Shown: positions 1 through 5,432, counted from the stretch's first letter. The stretch: 5,645 nt of DNA from Oscillospiraceae bacterium (GCA_009776345.1 WRLS01000134.1:1-5645), one strand, 5' to 3'. Notes: generated by a model from the sequence alone, not told the origin. Numbers and translations: made by a program.

Positions 1-66
1 TAACTCGAAGATAAAACCGCGTTAAAAACCACCCCGGCGCTTCGCGCCACCCCTCCAAGGAGGGGA
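1..66 (-). repeat. Double-hairpin intergenic repeat, copy C1
   Basis: Two adjacent perfect hairpins are visible. A small one pairs GGCGC (36-40) with GCGCC (44-48) around TTC. A larger one pairs CCCCTCC (50-56) with GGAGGGG (59-65) around AA. The small hairpin is preceded by ACCACCCC. The same architecture recurs at 3384-3427, 3431-3496, 3801-3845 and 5346-5400 with different stem sequences. Positions 7-29 also match the reverse complement of 3471-3493 at 21 of 23 positions, so the repeat unit extends beyond the hairpins. Function is unknown; it could be a REP/BIME-like mobile palindrome or a transcript-end structure. The copy may be cut by the window edge. Confidence 0.75.
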
Positions 67-276
67 ATTTCGGGCGGGAAAACCCCGCCCCTACGATGCA
101 ATATTGTTGATTGTTTGGTAATTTCGGGCGGCAGGTTGCCGCCCCTACGATAGAAATTTGATGATTGTCGGTAATTTCGGGCGGCAGGTTGCCGCCCCTA
201 CGATAGAAATTTGATGATTGTCGGTAATTTCGGGACGCCCGGGTGTGCGTCCCCTACCCTAAAACCTGTAGCGCTA
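65..276. repeat. Four-unit tandem array, 53-bp period, of GTAGGGG-type hairpins (B1-B4)
   Basis: Units begin at 65, 118, 171 and 224, exactly 53 bp apart. Units 2 and 3 are identical. Unit 1 has the same length but a different hairpin and a diverged tail, and unit 4 shares the start but has another hairpin and no common tail. Each unit has TTTC, a 7-bp stem, a loop, the matching arm and CCCTAC. The arms are GGGCGGG/CCCGCCC (72-78/84-90), GGGCGGC/GCCGCCC (126-132/138-144 and 179-185/191-197) and GGGACGC/GCGTCCC (232-238/247-253). A further small hairpin, GCGC-TAT-GCGC, lies at 271-281. The array lies just beyond the 3' end of the minus-strand gene and might influence its transcript end, but no U-tract follows the hairpins. 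Nothing further was seen from 282 to 327. Confidence 0.85.
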
Positions 277-327
277 TGCGCCGCCAACCGCCCCTATAAA
301 TTTGCAAATAAATTTTGCGTATCATAT

Positions 328-2253
328 TCATGCATTTGCCGTGGCAACCAACGGCAAAGCCCCCAACACCAAGGCGATCGCCGGATGCCCGCCGGAAAGC
401 GCGGGTACGCCAAATATCGCGCTGAGCGGCGGGATAACGCAAACCGCCGCCATAACCGCGAGCGATAACACCGTCCCAATAACCCCCCATGGCTTAAATA
501 ACGCGCGTGCGCCGCGCAGGCCCGCCGCCAGGGAAACCAGCGACAGCGACAGCGCCAAAAACGCCATAGCCGACGCGATTTCCGGGCTTGGGCGGAGTGT
601 GCCGGATACGGGGATAAAACCGCCGATATAATAAGCCGCAAGCGCCGGCACGCCTATCAGCACGCCCCTCAGTAGAACAGTGTACCCAATACCCGCAAAT
701 CCGCGTTTTTCTTTCGGTGCGGGTCCGGGCGGGGAAAGCTTTTTATTCCGTGACCCCGCGCAGAGCGCAAAAATCGGCAATGCCCCTATCACAAGCCCCG
801 CCAGCAGGATCTGAAACGCTGTAAGCGGCATACCCCGCCCCATGCATACAGGGACCGCCGACAACAGCAGCATACCCAGCCCCGCGCTTACGGCATATTG
901 GGAGACACTGCGGATATTCGCGCTGACAATGCGGCTTTCCCTTATTGTTTCTACGATTGCCGCGAAGCCTTCACCGTTCGGCGAAAGGATAATGTCCGCC
1001 GCTCTTTTAACCGCATTACCGCTGTCTTCAGCCGCAAAGCTGATATCGGCGGTTTTCATCGCGGGGATATCCGCAGAAAATAAGCCTGCCGCGACAACAG
1101 CCAAACCTTTTTCCTGCAGGGCTTTTATAATACGCTGTTTGTCTGACGGGGAAGCCCCCGCGTATACGCAGTAATCCCCGACTACACGGGAAAGCCCTTC
1201 GTCGGTGAAATTTTCAAGCTCTTCGGCGGACATTGCCTTGTGGCCGTTTAGGATGCCGAGCTGCCGCGCCGTTGCCTTCGCGGGCGCGAGCGGGCCTTCT
1301 GTGACCATAACGGGCGAGATACCGGCGGCTTTTGCGTTTTCCACTGCTGTTTTAGATGTATCCGCCGGTGGGGTGCCAATGCCGATAATCCCCATGAAAG
1401 TCAGGTTTTGTTCCAATGCTTCGGCGGTGATTTCCTCCGGGAGCGCGTCAAGCTCCCTGTACGCGACGCCGACTGCCTGAAGCGCCGCCTTCTCCATCGC
1501 CGTGCCTGCTTCGCACGCGCGGCCGGTTTCGCCCTCCGTACAGAGCGGCAAAACCGCGCGGTAACAGCCCTTCGTAACACTTAGCAGATTGTCCCCCACT
1601 TGATGCACGGTGGTCATGAGCGGGCGGTTTTTACTTGGAGGTATTTCGGCAAGGCGCGGATATTTTTCATCCGGCATTATTCTGTCGCTCCCCGCGGACT
1701 GCATCGCGCGGAGGATCGCGGCATCCAAAGCTTTGTTATTATCTTCCCCGTCAGTGTCCGCATCAGCTGTATTAAGGCACATTGCGCCCAGCCGCAGAAG
1801 CCGCAGGGCCTCCGGCGGGTTGCAGCCGTTCATCTCGTGCATATCATGCCCCGCGGGCCAAATGCAGCGCACGGAAGAATCTTTTTGCGTAAATATCCCG
1901 TTTTTGCCGGAGATTATGACAGATACGCCCGCAAGGGATTTAAACGCGCGCAGGTTTTTTACCGTTATGTTTTGCTTGGATAAACGCCGCACACTGCTTT
2001 TCAGCGTAAAGCCCGGAATAAACGCCAGCCAAATCGGAAGGGCAGCGCCCGCCAGCGCGCAAACAGCTGTGAGCATTTGCATAGGGGCCGCCCCGCGCAA
2101 AATCCCCGCGGCATATAAAGCCGCGCAAACGGCAAGCACACAAAGCCCCATCCGCACCGACATATCCGCGGGGCGGCGATGGCGCGGAGATGCGCTCCGG
2201 GGCTTTTCGCCCTGTATATGTACTGATTTTAAAACAGCGGTATATTCCGACAT
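328..2253 (-). CDS. P-type ATPase-like membrane protein, catalytically degenerate and lacking the actuator domain
   Basis: This 641-residue protein follows the P2 (calcium/cation) ATPase fold. Residues 33-53 and 60-80 match TM3-TM4; the P and N domains span about 100-430; six more hydrophobic segments (about 451-472, 479-499, 523-544, 558-578, 590-610, 620-638) match TM5-TM10. Key motifs are still recognisable but altered. DKTGTLT reads GKNGIFT (116-122), so the phosphorylated Asp is Gly. DPPR reads TPPA (294-297), TGD reads TEG (318-320), and GDGVND reads GLFSAD (390-395). The nucleotide-domain KG (228-229) and the P-domain Lys in SPSDK (372) remain. The TM4 PEGL is PGFT, and TM6 NLVTD is GLVIG (486-490). 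TM1, TM2 and the A domain with TGES are absent. ATP-driven pumping is therefore unlikely. A regulatory, scaffold or partner role is inference. The intact frame argues against a recent pseudogene. An alternative GTG at 2268 overlaps the ribosome site and is disfavoured. Confidence 0.85.
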   Translation of the reverse strand: MSEYTAVLKSVHIQGEKPRSASPRHRRPADMSVRMGLCVLAVCAALYAAGILRGAAPMQMLTAVCALAGAALPIWLAFIPGFTLKSSVRRLSKQNITVKNLRAFKSLAGVSVIISGKNGIFTQKDSSVRCIWPAGHDMHEMNGCNPPEALRLLRLGAMCLNTADADTDGEDNNKALDAAILRAMQSAGSDRIMPDEKYPRLAEIPPSKNRPLMTTVHQVGDNLLSVTKGCYRAVLPLCTEGETGRACEAGTAMEKAALQAVGVAYRELDALPEEITAEALEQNLTFMGIIGIGTPPADTSKTAVENAKAAGISPVMVTEGPLAPAKATARQLGILNGHKAMSAEELENFTDEGLSRVVGDYCVYAGASPSDKQRIIKALQEKGLAVVAAGLFSADIPAMKTADISFAAEDSGNAVKRAADIILSPNGEGFAAIVETIRESRIVSANIRSVSQYAVSAGLGMLLLSAVPVCMGRGMPLTAFQILLAGLVIGALPIFALCAGSRNKKLSPPGPAPKEKRGFAGIGYTVLLRGVLIGVPALAAYYIGGFIPVSGTLRPSPEIASAMAFLALSLSLVSLAAGLRGARALFKPWGVIGTVLSLAVMAAVCVIPPLSAIFGVPALSGGHPAIALVLGALPLVATANA

Positions 2254-2260
2254 ATTTCGC

Positions 2261-2269
2261 GCCTCCACC
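2261..2269 (-). promoter_or_regulatory. Ribosome binding site of the ATPase-like gene
   Basis: On the minus strand GGTGGAGGC lies 7-8 nt before the ATG at 2253. The in-frame GTG at 2268 falls inside this purine-rich motif and has no site of its own. The ATG is therefore chosen, which removes five residues from the longest open frame. A strong site at exactly this place also indicates that the short N-terminus is the genuine start and not a fragment of a longer gene. Confidence 0.75.
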
Positions 2270-2305
2270 GGAAAATTGGCATTTTATTTAATATTATGGT
2301 AACAT

Positions 2306-2322
2306 AGTATATATTAAGTATA
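2306..2322 (-). promoter_or_regulatory. Possible -10 elements for the ATPase-like gene
   Basis: Two TATACT hexamers read on the minus strand at 2306-2311 and 2317-2322, within a strongly AT-rich stretch about 50-65 nt before the start codon. No convincing -35 hexamer is found at 16-18 bp spacing, so this is a weak candidate based on -10 similarity and position only. Confidence 0.25.
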
Positions 2323-2339
2323 AAAAAAGCGGGGTTTTA

Positions 2340-2364
2340 CTGCATCGTTTGCGATGCAGGTTTT
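2340..2364. repeat. Isolated perfect hairpin beside the MITE
   Basis: CTGCATCG (2340-2347) pairs perfectly with CGATGCAG (2352-2359) around TTTG. On the plus strand GTTTT follows, which gives a weak terminator-like look, but no plus-strand gene ends upstream. GCATCG words also occur near the hairpin repeats at 5578-5587 and 5419-5424, so it may be another dispersed palindrome. Function is not known. Confidence 0.5.
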
Positions 2365-2506
2365 AGGGTCATTCTGAAAAATGCTCATTTACCGAAATGT
2401 CAACCATAAACGCAAGTTTCCATTTCGGAATTCGCGGCTCGATAATCATTATGGTTGCATCACATTGCATTTTTCTTGCGGTAGTCAATTTTTCAGAATG
2501 ACCCTA
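2364..2506. mobile_element. MITE-like element with 17-bp terminal inverted repeats and TA flanks
   Basis: The left end GGGTCATTCTGAAAAAT (2366-2382) is the exact reverse complement of the right end (2488-2504). Both ends are bordered by TA (2364-2365 and 2505-2506), so the symmetry runs 19 bp if TA is counted. The core is about 139 bp, contains no plausible gene and is AT-richer than the neighbouring genes. Nested inverted repeats lie inside: CCGAAATG/CATTTCGG (2392-2399/2421-2428), AACCATAA/TTATGGTT (2402-2409/2449-2456) and CGCAAG/CTTGCG (2411-2416/2475-2480). Short size, terminal repeats and no transposase fit a MITE. A TA target duplication would fit the IS630/Tc1-mariner group, but no parent element is visible, so the family is inference. 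It sits between two divergent genes and could affect expression of either. Confidence 0.7.
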
Positions 2507-2525
2507 GGAAAACAAGAAATTATTT

Positions 2526-2542
2526 ATTATGAATTATGCATT
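2526..2542 (-). repeat. AATTCAT heptad repeat before tatD
   Basis: Read on the minus strand this is AATGCAT-AATTCAT-AAT, a 7-bp periodic motif of the same kind as at 3882-3909 and 5220-5238. It ends about 14 nt before the tatD start codon. An in-frame ATG at 2536 lies inside it and is not taken as the start. Confidence 0.5.
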
Positions 2543-2544
2543 AC

Positions 2545-2551
2545 AAAGGGG
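2545..2551 (+). promoter_or_regulatory. Ribosome binding site of tatD
   Basis: AAAGGGG is followed by a 5-nt spacer and ATG at 2557. The upstream in-frame ATG at 2536 has no purine-rich site before it and would add seven residues outside the TatD family consensus, so 2557 is preferred. Confidence 0.6.
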
Positions 2552-2556
2552 TGCTT

Positions 2557-3330
2557 ATGCAGTTCAATCAAATCTTCGACAGCCACGCGCATTACAGCAA
2601 CACGCGCTTTGACGCCGACCGCGATGAGCTGCTGACGGCTTTGCCGGGGAAAGGCGTGGCGGCGGTTTTGGAGGCCGCGTATACTGTAGGGTCCTCGCAC
2701 ATGGCGCAGGGCTTTGCAAAGCGTTACCCGTTTATTTGGTGCAGCGCGGGCATACACCCGCATGACGCAAAAGACGCGCCGGAGGATTTAGAGCAGCAGC
2801 TTGAGAAGCTAACCGCATATGAAAAATGCGTTGCGATTGGGGAAGCGGGCTTGGATTATCACTATGATCATTCACCGAGGGAAGTCCAGCGCGATATTTT
2901 TTGCCGCCAGGCGGCTTTTGCGGTGGAAAACGGCCTCCCGCTGATTGTACACGACCGCGACGCCCATGCCGACACGCTTGAGATACTGAAAAAATATAAG
3001 CCGAAGGGCGTTGTGCATTGTTTTTCCGGCTCTGTGGAGACCGCGCGTGAAATTTTGCGGCTTGGGATGTATATCGGCTTTACCGGCGCGGTTACGTTTG
3101 GCAGCGCAAAACGCGCGCCGCTGGTTATTGAAGCCGTGCCGCTTGATCGCCTGCTTGTAGAGACCGACTGCCCGTATATGGCGCCTGTCCCGCTGAGGGG
3201 GAGGCGCTGTGAATCTTCCATGATTGTGCATATCGCACAGTTTATCGCGGGGGCCAAAAATATGGAAGCGCAGGAAATTCTCAGCCAAACGTGCCAAAAC
3301 GCTTGCGAATTGTTTGGGATAAAGTTATAA
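2557..3330 (+). CDS. tatD: TatD-family metal-dependent hydrolase (putative DNase)
   Basis: This 257-residue protein is full length for the TatD family, cytoplasmic TIM-barrel hydrolases with two divalent metals; characterised members are 3'-5' exonucleases or DNA-repair nucleases. The signature residues are in place: DSHAH (His10, His12), SAGIHPH (63-69), GEAGLDYH with Glu96, VHDRDAH with His132, HCFSG with His154, and ETDCPY with Asp204. The RGKRNEP box reads RGRRCES (214-220), with Cys for Asn and Ser for Pro, a mild departure. It has no signal peptide or membrane segment. In many Firmicutes this gene lies between metG and the rnmV-rsmA pair; none of these is nearby, so it is an orphan copy or a rearranged locus. 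It diverges from the ATPase-like gene across the MITE and is probably transcribed alone. The exact substrate is unknown. Confidence 0.93.
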   Translation: MQFNQIFDSHAHYSNTRFDADRDELLTALPGKGVAAVLEAAYTVGSSHMAQGFAKRYPFIWCSAGIHPHDAKDAPEDLEQQLEKLTAYEKCVAIGEAGLDYHYDHSPREVQRDIFCRQAAFAVENGLPLIVHDRDAHADTLEILKKYKPKGVVHCFSGSVETAREILRLGMYIGFTGAVTFGSAKRAPLVIEAVPLDRLLVETDCPYMAPVPLRGRRCESSMIVHIAQFIAGAKNMEAQEILSQTCQNACELFGIKL

Positions 3331-3356
3331 TGGGATTGTATGGTTTGGGGGTTTAA

Positions 3357-3383
3357 GTAGGGCGGGGGCTTGCCCCTGCCGAT
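3357..3383 (+). repeat. GTAGGG-type hairpin repeat, copy B5
   Basis: GTAGGGCGGGGGCTTGCCCC then TGCCGAT forms a hairpin (GGCGGGGGC against GCCCCTGCC, one mismatch). It closely matches the copy at 5251-5279. It lies 26 nt after the tatD stop and may end that transcript, although no U-tract follows. Confidence 0.7.
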
Positions 3384-3427
3384 ACTCCCTCCGGCGCATA
3401 CGCGCCGCCTCCCTCAGAGAGGGAGGC
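3384..3427 (-). repeat. Double-hairpin intergenic repeat, copy C2
   Basis: ACTCCCTCC precedes a small hairpin, GGCGC (3393-3397) with GCGCC (3402-3406). A 9-bp hairpin follows, GCCTCCCTC (3407-3415) with GAGGGAGGC (3419-3427) around AGA. Order and orientation are as in the copy at 1-66. It lies head to head with the next copy. Confidence 0.75.
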
Positions 3428-3430
3428 AAA

Positions 3431-3496
3431 GTCCCCCTCTTGAGGGGGATGTCACGAAGTGACAGGGGGAGTTTATAACGCGATTTTATCTTCGGT
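3431..3496 (+). repeat. Double-hairpin intergenic repeat, copy C3
   Basis: TCCCCCTC (3432-3439) pairs with GAGGGGGA (3442-3449) around TT. TGTCAC (3450-3455) then pairs with GTGACA (3459-3464) around GAA, followed by GGGGGAGTTT. The tail 3471-3493 matches the reverse complement of 7-29 with two mismatches. The unit is therefore at least 60 bp and appears in both orientations in the window. Confidence 0.8.
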
Positions 3497-3525
3497 TATT
3501 TTTCACCGCTCAAGCCGCGGAGGCT

Positions 3526-3570
3526 CTTCTTTGCTCGCGCAAAGAAGCAAACGCACCGGGGAGACCCCGG
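3526..3570. repeat. Paired hairpins CTTCTTTGC/GCAAAGAAG and CCGGGG/CCCCGG
   Basis: A 9-bp perfect stem (3526-3534 with 3539-3547, loop TCGC) is followed 8 nt later by a 6-bp perfect stem (3556-3561 with 3565-3570, loop AGA). Only one copy is seen here. It resembles a dispersed palindromic repeat or remnant and not a terminator, since no T-run follows. Confidence 0.6.
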
Positions 3571-3796
3571 ACCCCCATTTCGACAAGCCGCATAGATTAG
3601 TACCCTTCATCGCGCACGTCAAAAGCTTTGTCCTATAACCCGCCCAATCGCTCAGCCGAGCCAAGCTCCAGGGCTTGAACGCGAAAAAAGGTATTAGGAA
3701 TAAAAGAAATCAAAGACTTTTTCCGCTGTTATTACGTGCGCGGGCGTTTCCGGTGTCGCTCTTTCCTTTAGGTTTGTGCTTGCTTGCCTTTGTAGC
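3571..3796. other. Intergenic stretch without recognisable features
   Basis: No credible coding frame, tRNA or repeat related to the other families was seen. There is an A-rich patch (3680-3715), and TTGAAC at 3675-3680 resembles a -35 box, but no good -10 box follows at the right spacing. This segment would hold any promoter of the downstream surface-protein gene. Confidence 0.5.
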
Positions 3797-3800
3797 TTAT

Positions 3801-3845
3801 TCCCCTCCTTGGAGGGGTGGCAGGCGTAGCCTGACGGGGTGGTTC
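3801..3845 (+). repeat. Double-hairpin intergenic repeat, copy C4
   Basis: CCCCTCC (3802-3808) pairs with GGAGGGG (3811-3817) around TT. CAGGC (3821-3825) pairs with GCCTG (3829-3833) around GTA, followed by ACGGGGTGGTT. The outer parts are the near reverse complement of the copy at 1-66, but the small stem is CAGGC/GCCTG instead of GGCGC/GCGCC, so both arms changed together. Confidence 0.8.
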
Positions 3846-3881
3846 TAAATAGGCACAAATCTTATCGCTTCTTCCCTTTCT

Positions 3882-3909
3882 AATTCCCAATTCCTAATTC
3901 CTAATTCCT
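3882..3909 (+). repeat. AATTCCT heptad tandem repeat
   Basis: Four contiguous 7-bp units are present: AATTCCC then three AATTCCT, with a partial unit after. They end about 14 nt before the next start codon, just ahead of its ribosome site. Such short heptad repeats vary in copy number by slippage in other bacteria; a regulatory effect here is inference. Confidence 0.8.
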
Positions 3910-3923
3910 ATTCGGGGTAGCTT

Positions 3924-5210
3924 ATGAAAAAGATAATTGCCATAATTTTATTGCTTTGCTTATCGGCGGGGGCCTCCCTGCCTGTGTTTGCCGCGGTTGG
4001 GAGCCGCGGCTTTACGAGGGTTGGGGGGTATTCGGATTCCCGGGTTTCGTTTGGGTTTGAAACGGACGAGGCGGTTGTTGTCTACAACGGCGATGTTTTG
4101 GATTGGGCGGATTTTGGGCGTGTAACCGCGGGGAGCAGTATTTACATCCCGATACATATCATGGATTGGGTCAGCGGCACCGACGCTATTGCGGCGGAAA
4201 GGGATATAAGGGACAACGCGGTGGGGCTTGCGTGGGTTTCGCATCAGGGCGAGCGTTTTGTGGACGGCGCGGAGCTGGTGGACGGCAGGCGCGAGCGGAT
4301 TTCCGGCCTGCCGCAGGGGGCTTATGCCAAAATTGCGCTGAATAACGATTACCACGGCCAAAGCACAATGATAGTTGAGCTTGACCTGGTCCTCTCCGTA
4401 AACCGCCTTTCTTACCCCGCAACGCAGATATCTTTGCGCATGGGCATGGCAAACCGCGAAATAACCGTTGACCGCGGCACGGTCTACACAGCGGCCGCGC
4501 CTACGCAGTTTCAAGTTTCGCGAAATTTCCGCCATGGTGACGTGACCTTTGATTTCGGCGGGGGCGTACAGTATACAGTGGCGGTAAACCCGCAGGACAG
4601 CTACTTTTTGCATTTAAGCCGCGAGGAGGACCCGGTGATCGCGGAAATGTACCCGGACAGCTATTTGGAGTATTATAATTTTTTGGGAGACAGGGATACT
4701 TTTTCACGCAGCGGTGAGCTTGCTATCCCAATAGACCGCGCAAAATTTATCCCGAGGGGGGAGCAAAAGCCGCAGGTCTATGTTTACCGGGTACAGCGCG
4801 GGAATGAGCTGCGCGCGCTGGATGAAAGCGTGCTGAGCTTTGACAGCGCGAGGAATATTTTGACGGTGCAAACAAGGGAGCTGGGGTACTATATACTCTC
4901 CGACCGGCCGCTTCAAAGGGAAATTGAGGGCGGGGACGATGATGTGATTTTTGTAGGCTACGCGCCTGTGGATACCGATCCCGAAGAAGGTGGCGGCCCG
5001 CCCGAAATGATAAACCAAAACCCAATGACAGGGCCGTCCGGGCCGGTGATCAGTGCCGCGAATACGGCGGCATACAACCCGCCGACATCGGACACCGCGC
5101 CGCTCGCGCCGATTATCCTATGCCTGCTTGCGGCGGGTTTTGCGGCGGCAGGGGTTTGGAAGAAGGGGGTGTTTGCTAAATCCAATTTTCAATTGGATTT
5201 AGAGGATTAA
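3924..5210 (+). CDS. Secreted, probably surface-anchored protein of unknown function
   Basis: I do not recognise the family. The 428-residue protein starts with a typical signal peptide (KK, hydrophobic 4-18, likely cleavage after VFA at 21-23). A long polar, probably beta-rich region (24-335) follows. Its end, near FDSARNILTVQTRELGYYILSD (305-326), resembles segments that close repeat domains in clostridial surface proteins (from memory, unconfirmed). An acidic, Gly/Pro-rich linker (335-384) precedes NPPTSD (385-390), a hydrophobic segment (392-411) and KK (413-414), a layout like a class B-type sortase signal. A second NPMTG lies at 366-370. No catalytic motif is evident. The C-terminus runs 14 residues past KK, ending in an acidic tail partly encoded by an inverted repeat, which is longer than usual for a sorting signal. 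The ATG is preceded by GGGG (3914-3917) at 6 nt, a weak ribosome site. No sortase gene is in the window. Confidence 0.85.
   Translation: MKKIIAIILLLCLSAGASLPVFAAVGSRGFTRVGGYSDSRVSFGFETDEAVVVYNGDVLDWADFGRVTAGSSIYIPIHIMDWVSGTDAIAAERDIRDNAVGLAWVSHQGERFVDGAELVDGRRERISGLPQGAYAKIALNNDYHGQSTMIVELDLVLSVNRLSYPATQISLRMGMANREITVDRGTVYTAAAPTQFQVSRNFRHGDVTFDFGGGVQYTVAVNPQDSYFLHLSREEDPVIAEMYPDSYLEYYNFLGDRDTFSRSGELAIPIDRAKFIPRGEQKPQVYVYRVQRGNELRALDESVLSFDSARNILTVQTRELGYYILSDRPLQREIEGGDDDVIFVGYAPVDTDPEEGGGPPEMINQNPMTGPSGPVISAANTAAYNPPTSDTAPLAPIILCLLAAGFAAAGVWKKGVFAKSNFQLDLED
5176..5202. repeat. Perfect 12-bp inverted repeat inside the 3' end of the CDS
   Basis: CTAAATCCAATT (5176-5187) and AATTGGATTTAG (5191-5202) are exact reverse complements around TTC. 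The hairpin is AT-rich, has no T-run and lies within the last codons of the surface-protein gene, encoding most of its tail. It could stabilise the mRNA end, act as a site for a protein, or be an inserted palindrome. Confidence 0.85.
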
Positions 5211-5219
5211 GGACGAAAC

Positions 5220-5238
5220 AATTCATAATTCATAATTA
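5220..5238 (+). repeat. AATTCAT heptad repeat after the surface-protein gene
   Basis: AATTCAT-AATTCAT-AATTA, a 7-bp period, begins 10 nt after the stop codon. It is related to the AATTCCT array before the same gene and to the reversed copy before tatD. Confidence 0.7.
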
Positions 5239-5250
5239 AAAAACGACACC

Positions 5251-5317
5251 GTAGGGCGGGGGCTTGCCCCCGCCGAAATGTCGCCGGGTTAACGGCGGAG
5301 GCAAGCCCCCCCCCTAC
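5251..5317. repeat. Facing pair of GTAGGG-type hairpin repeats (B6, B7)
   Basis: B6 has a perfect 9-bp stem, GGCGGGGGC (5255-5263) with GCCCCCGCC (5266-5274) around TT. B7 (5294-5317) is a degenerate copy in opposite orientation, GGCGGAGGC, AA, then G and nine C, ending CTAC. The pair as a whole starts GTAGGG and ends CCCTAC. This is the first structured element after the surface-protein gene and might serve as its transcript end. Confidence 0.75.
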
Positions 5318-5345
5318 CATAAAACCTAAATCCTGCCGAAGGCTC

Positions 5346-5400
5346 AACCCCCGCCGCCTGCGGGCGGCACCCCCTTCGTGCGCGAAGGGGGCAGGGGACG
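5346..5400 (-). repeat. Double-hairpin intergenic repeat, copy C5
   Basis: GCCGCC (5353-5358) pairs with GGCGGC (5363-5368) around TGCG. CCCCCTTCG (5370-5378) pairs with CGAAGGGGG (5383-5391) around TGCG. The order, small stem then C-rich stem, is the same as in the copies at 1-66 and 3384-3427, but both stems have different sequences. Confidence 0.7.
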
Positions 5401-5432
5401 GGTGCAAATTATCGCGATGCATCGTATAATGC

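Noticed and set aside
65..276. Possible CRISPR array, given the even 53-bp spacing
   Set aside because: The spacers of units 2 and 3 are identical and the hairpin part varies, the reverse of a CRISPR. No cas genes are seen.
294..641. Long open frames in other phases across the ATPase-like gene (for example 294-641 minus, 302-631 plus, 1610-2302 plus)
   Set aside because: They are shadows of a high-GC coding region, with Arg/Cys-rich or low-complexity translations, no ribosome site and no family motifs.
2381..2635. Plus-strand open frame starting in the MITE and running into tatD
   Set aside because: It overlaps tatD in another frame, has no ribosome site and spans a mobile-element boundary.
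3357..3471. Hairpins after tatD as a classical intrinsic terminator
   Set aside because: None of the GC-rich stems is followed by a T-run, so they are listed as repeats although they may still affect the transcript end.
3640..3690. tRNA-like wording (CGCTCAG and GGCTTGAAC)
   Set aside because: No acceptor stem, anticodon arm or proper T-arm GGTTCGA could be assembled.
3960..4613. 217-codon minus-strand frame opposite the surface-protein gene
   Set aside because: It lies antisense to a gene with a clear signal peptide and anchor, and its His/Arg/Pro-rich translation lacks domain features.
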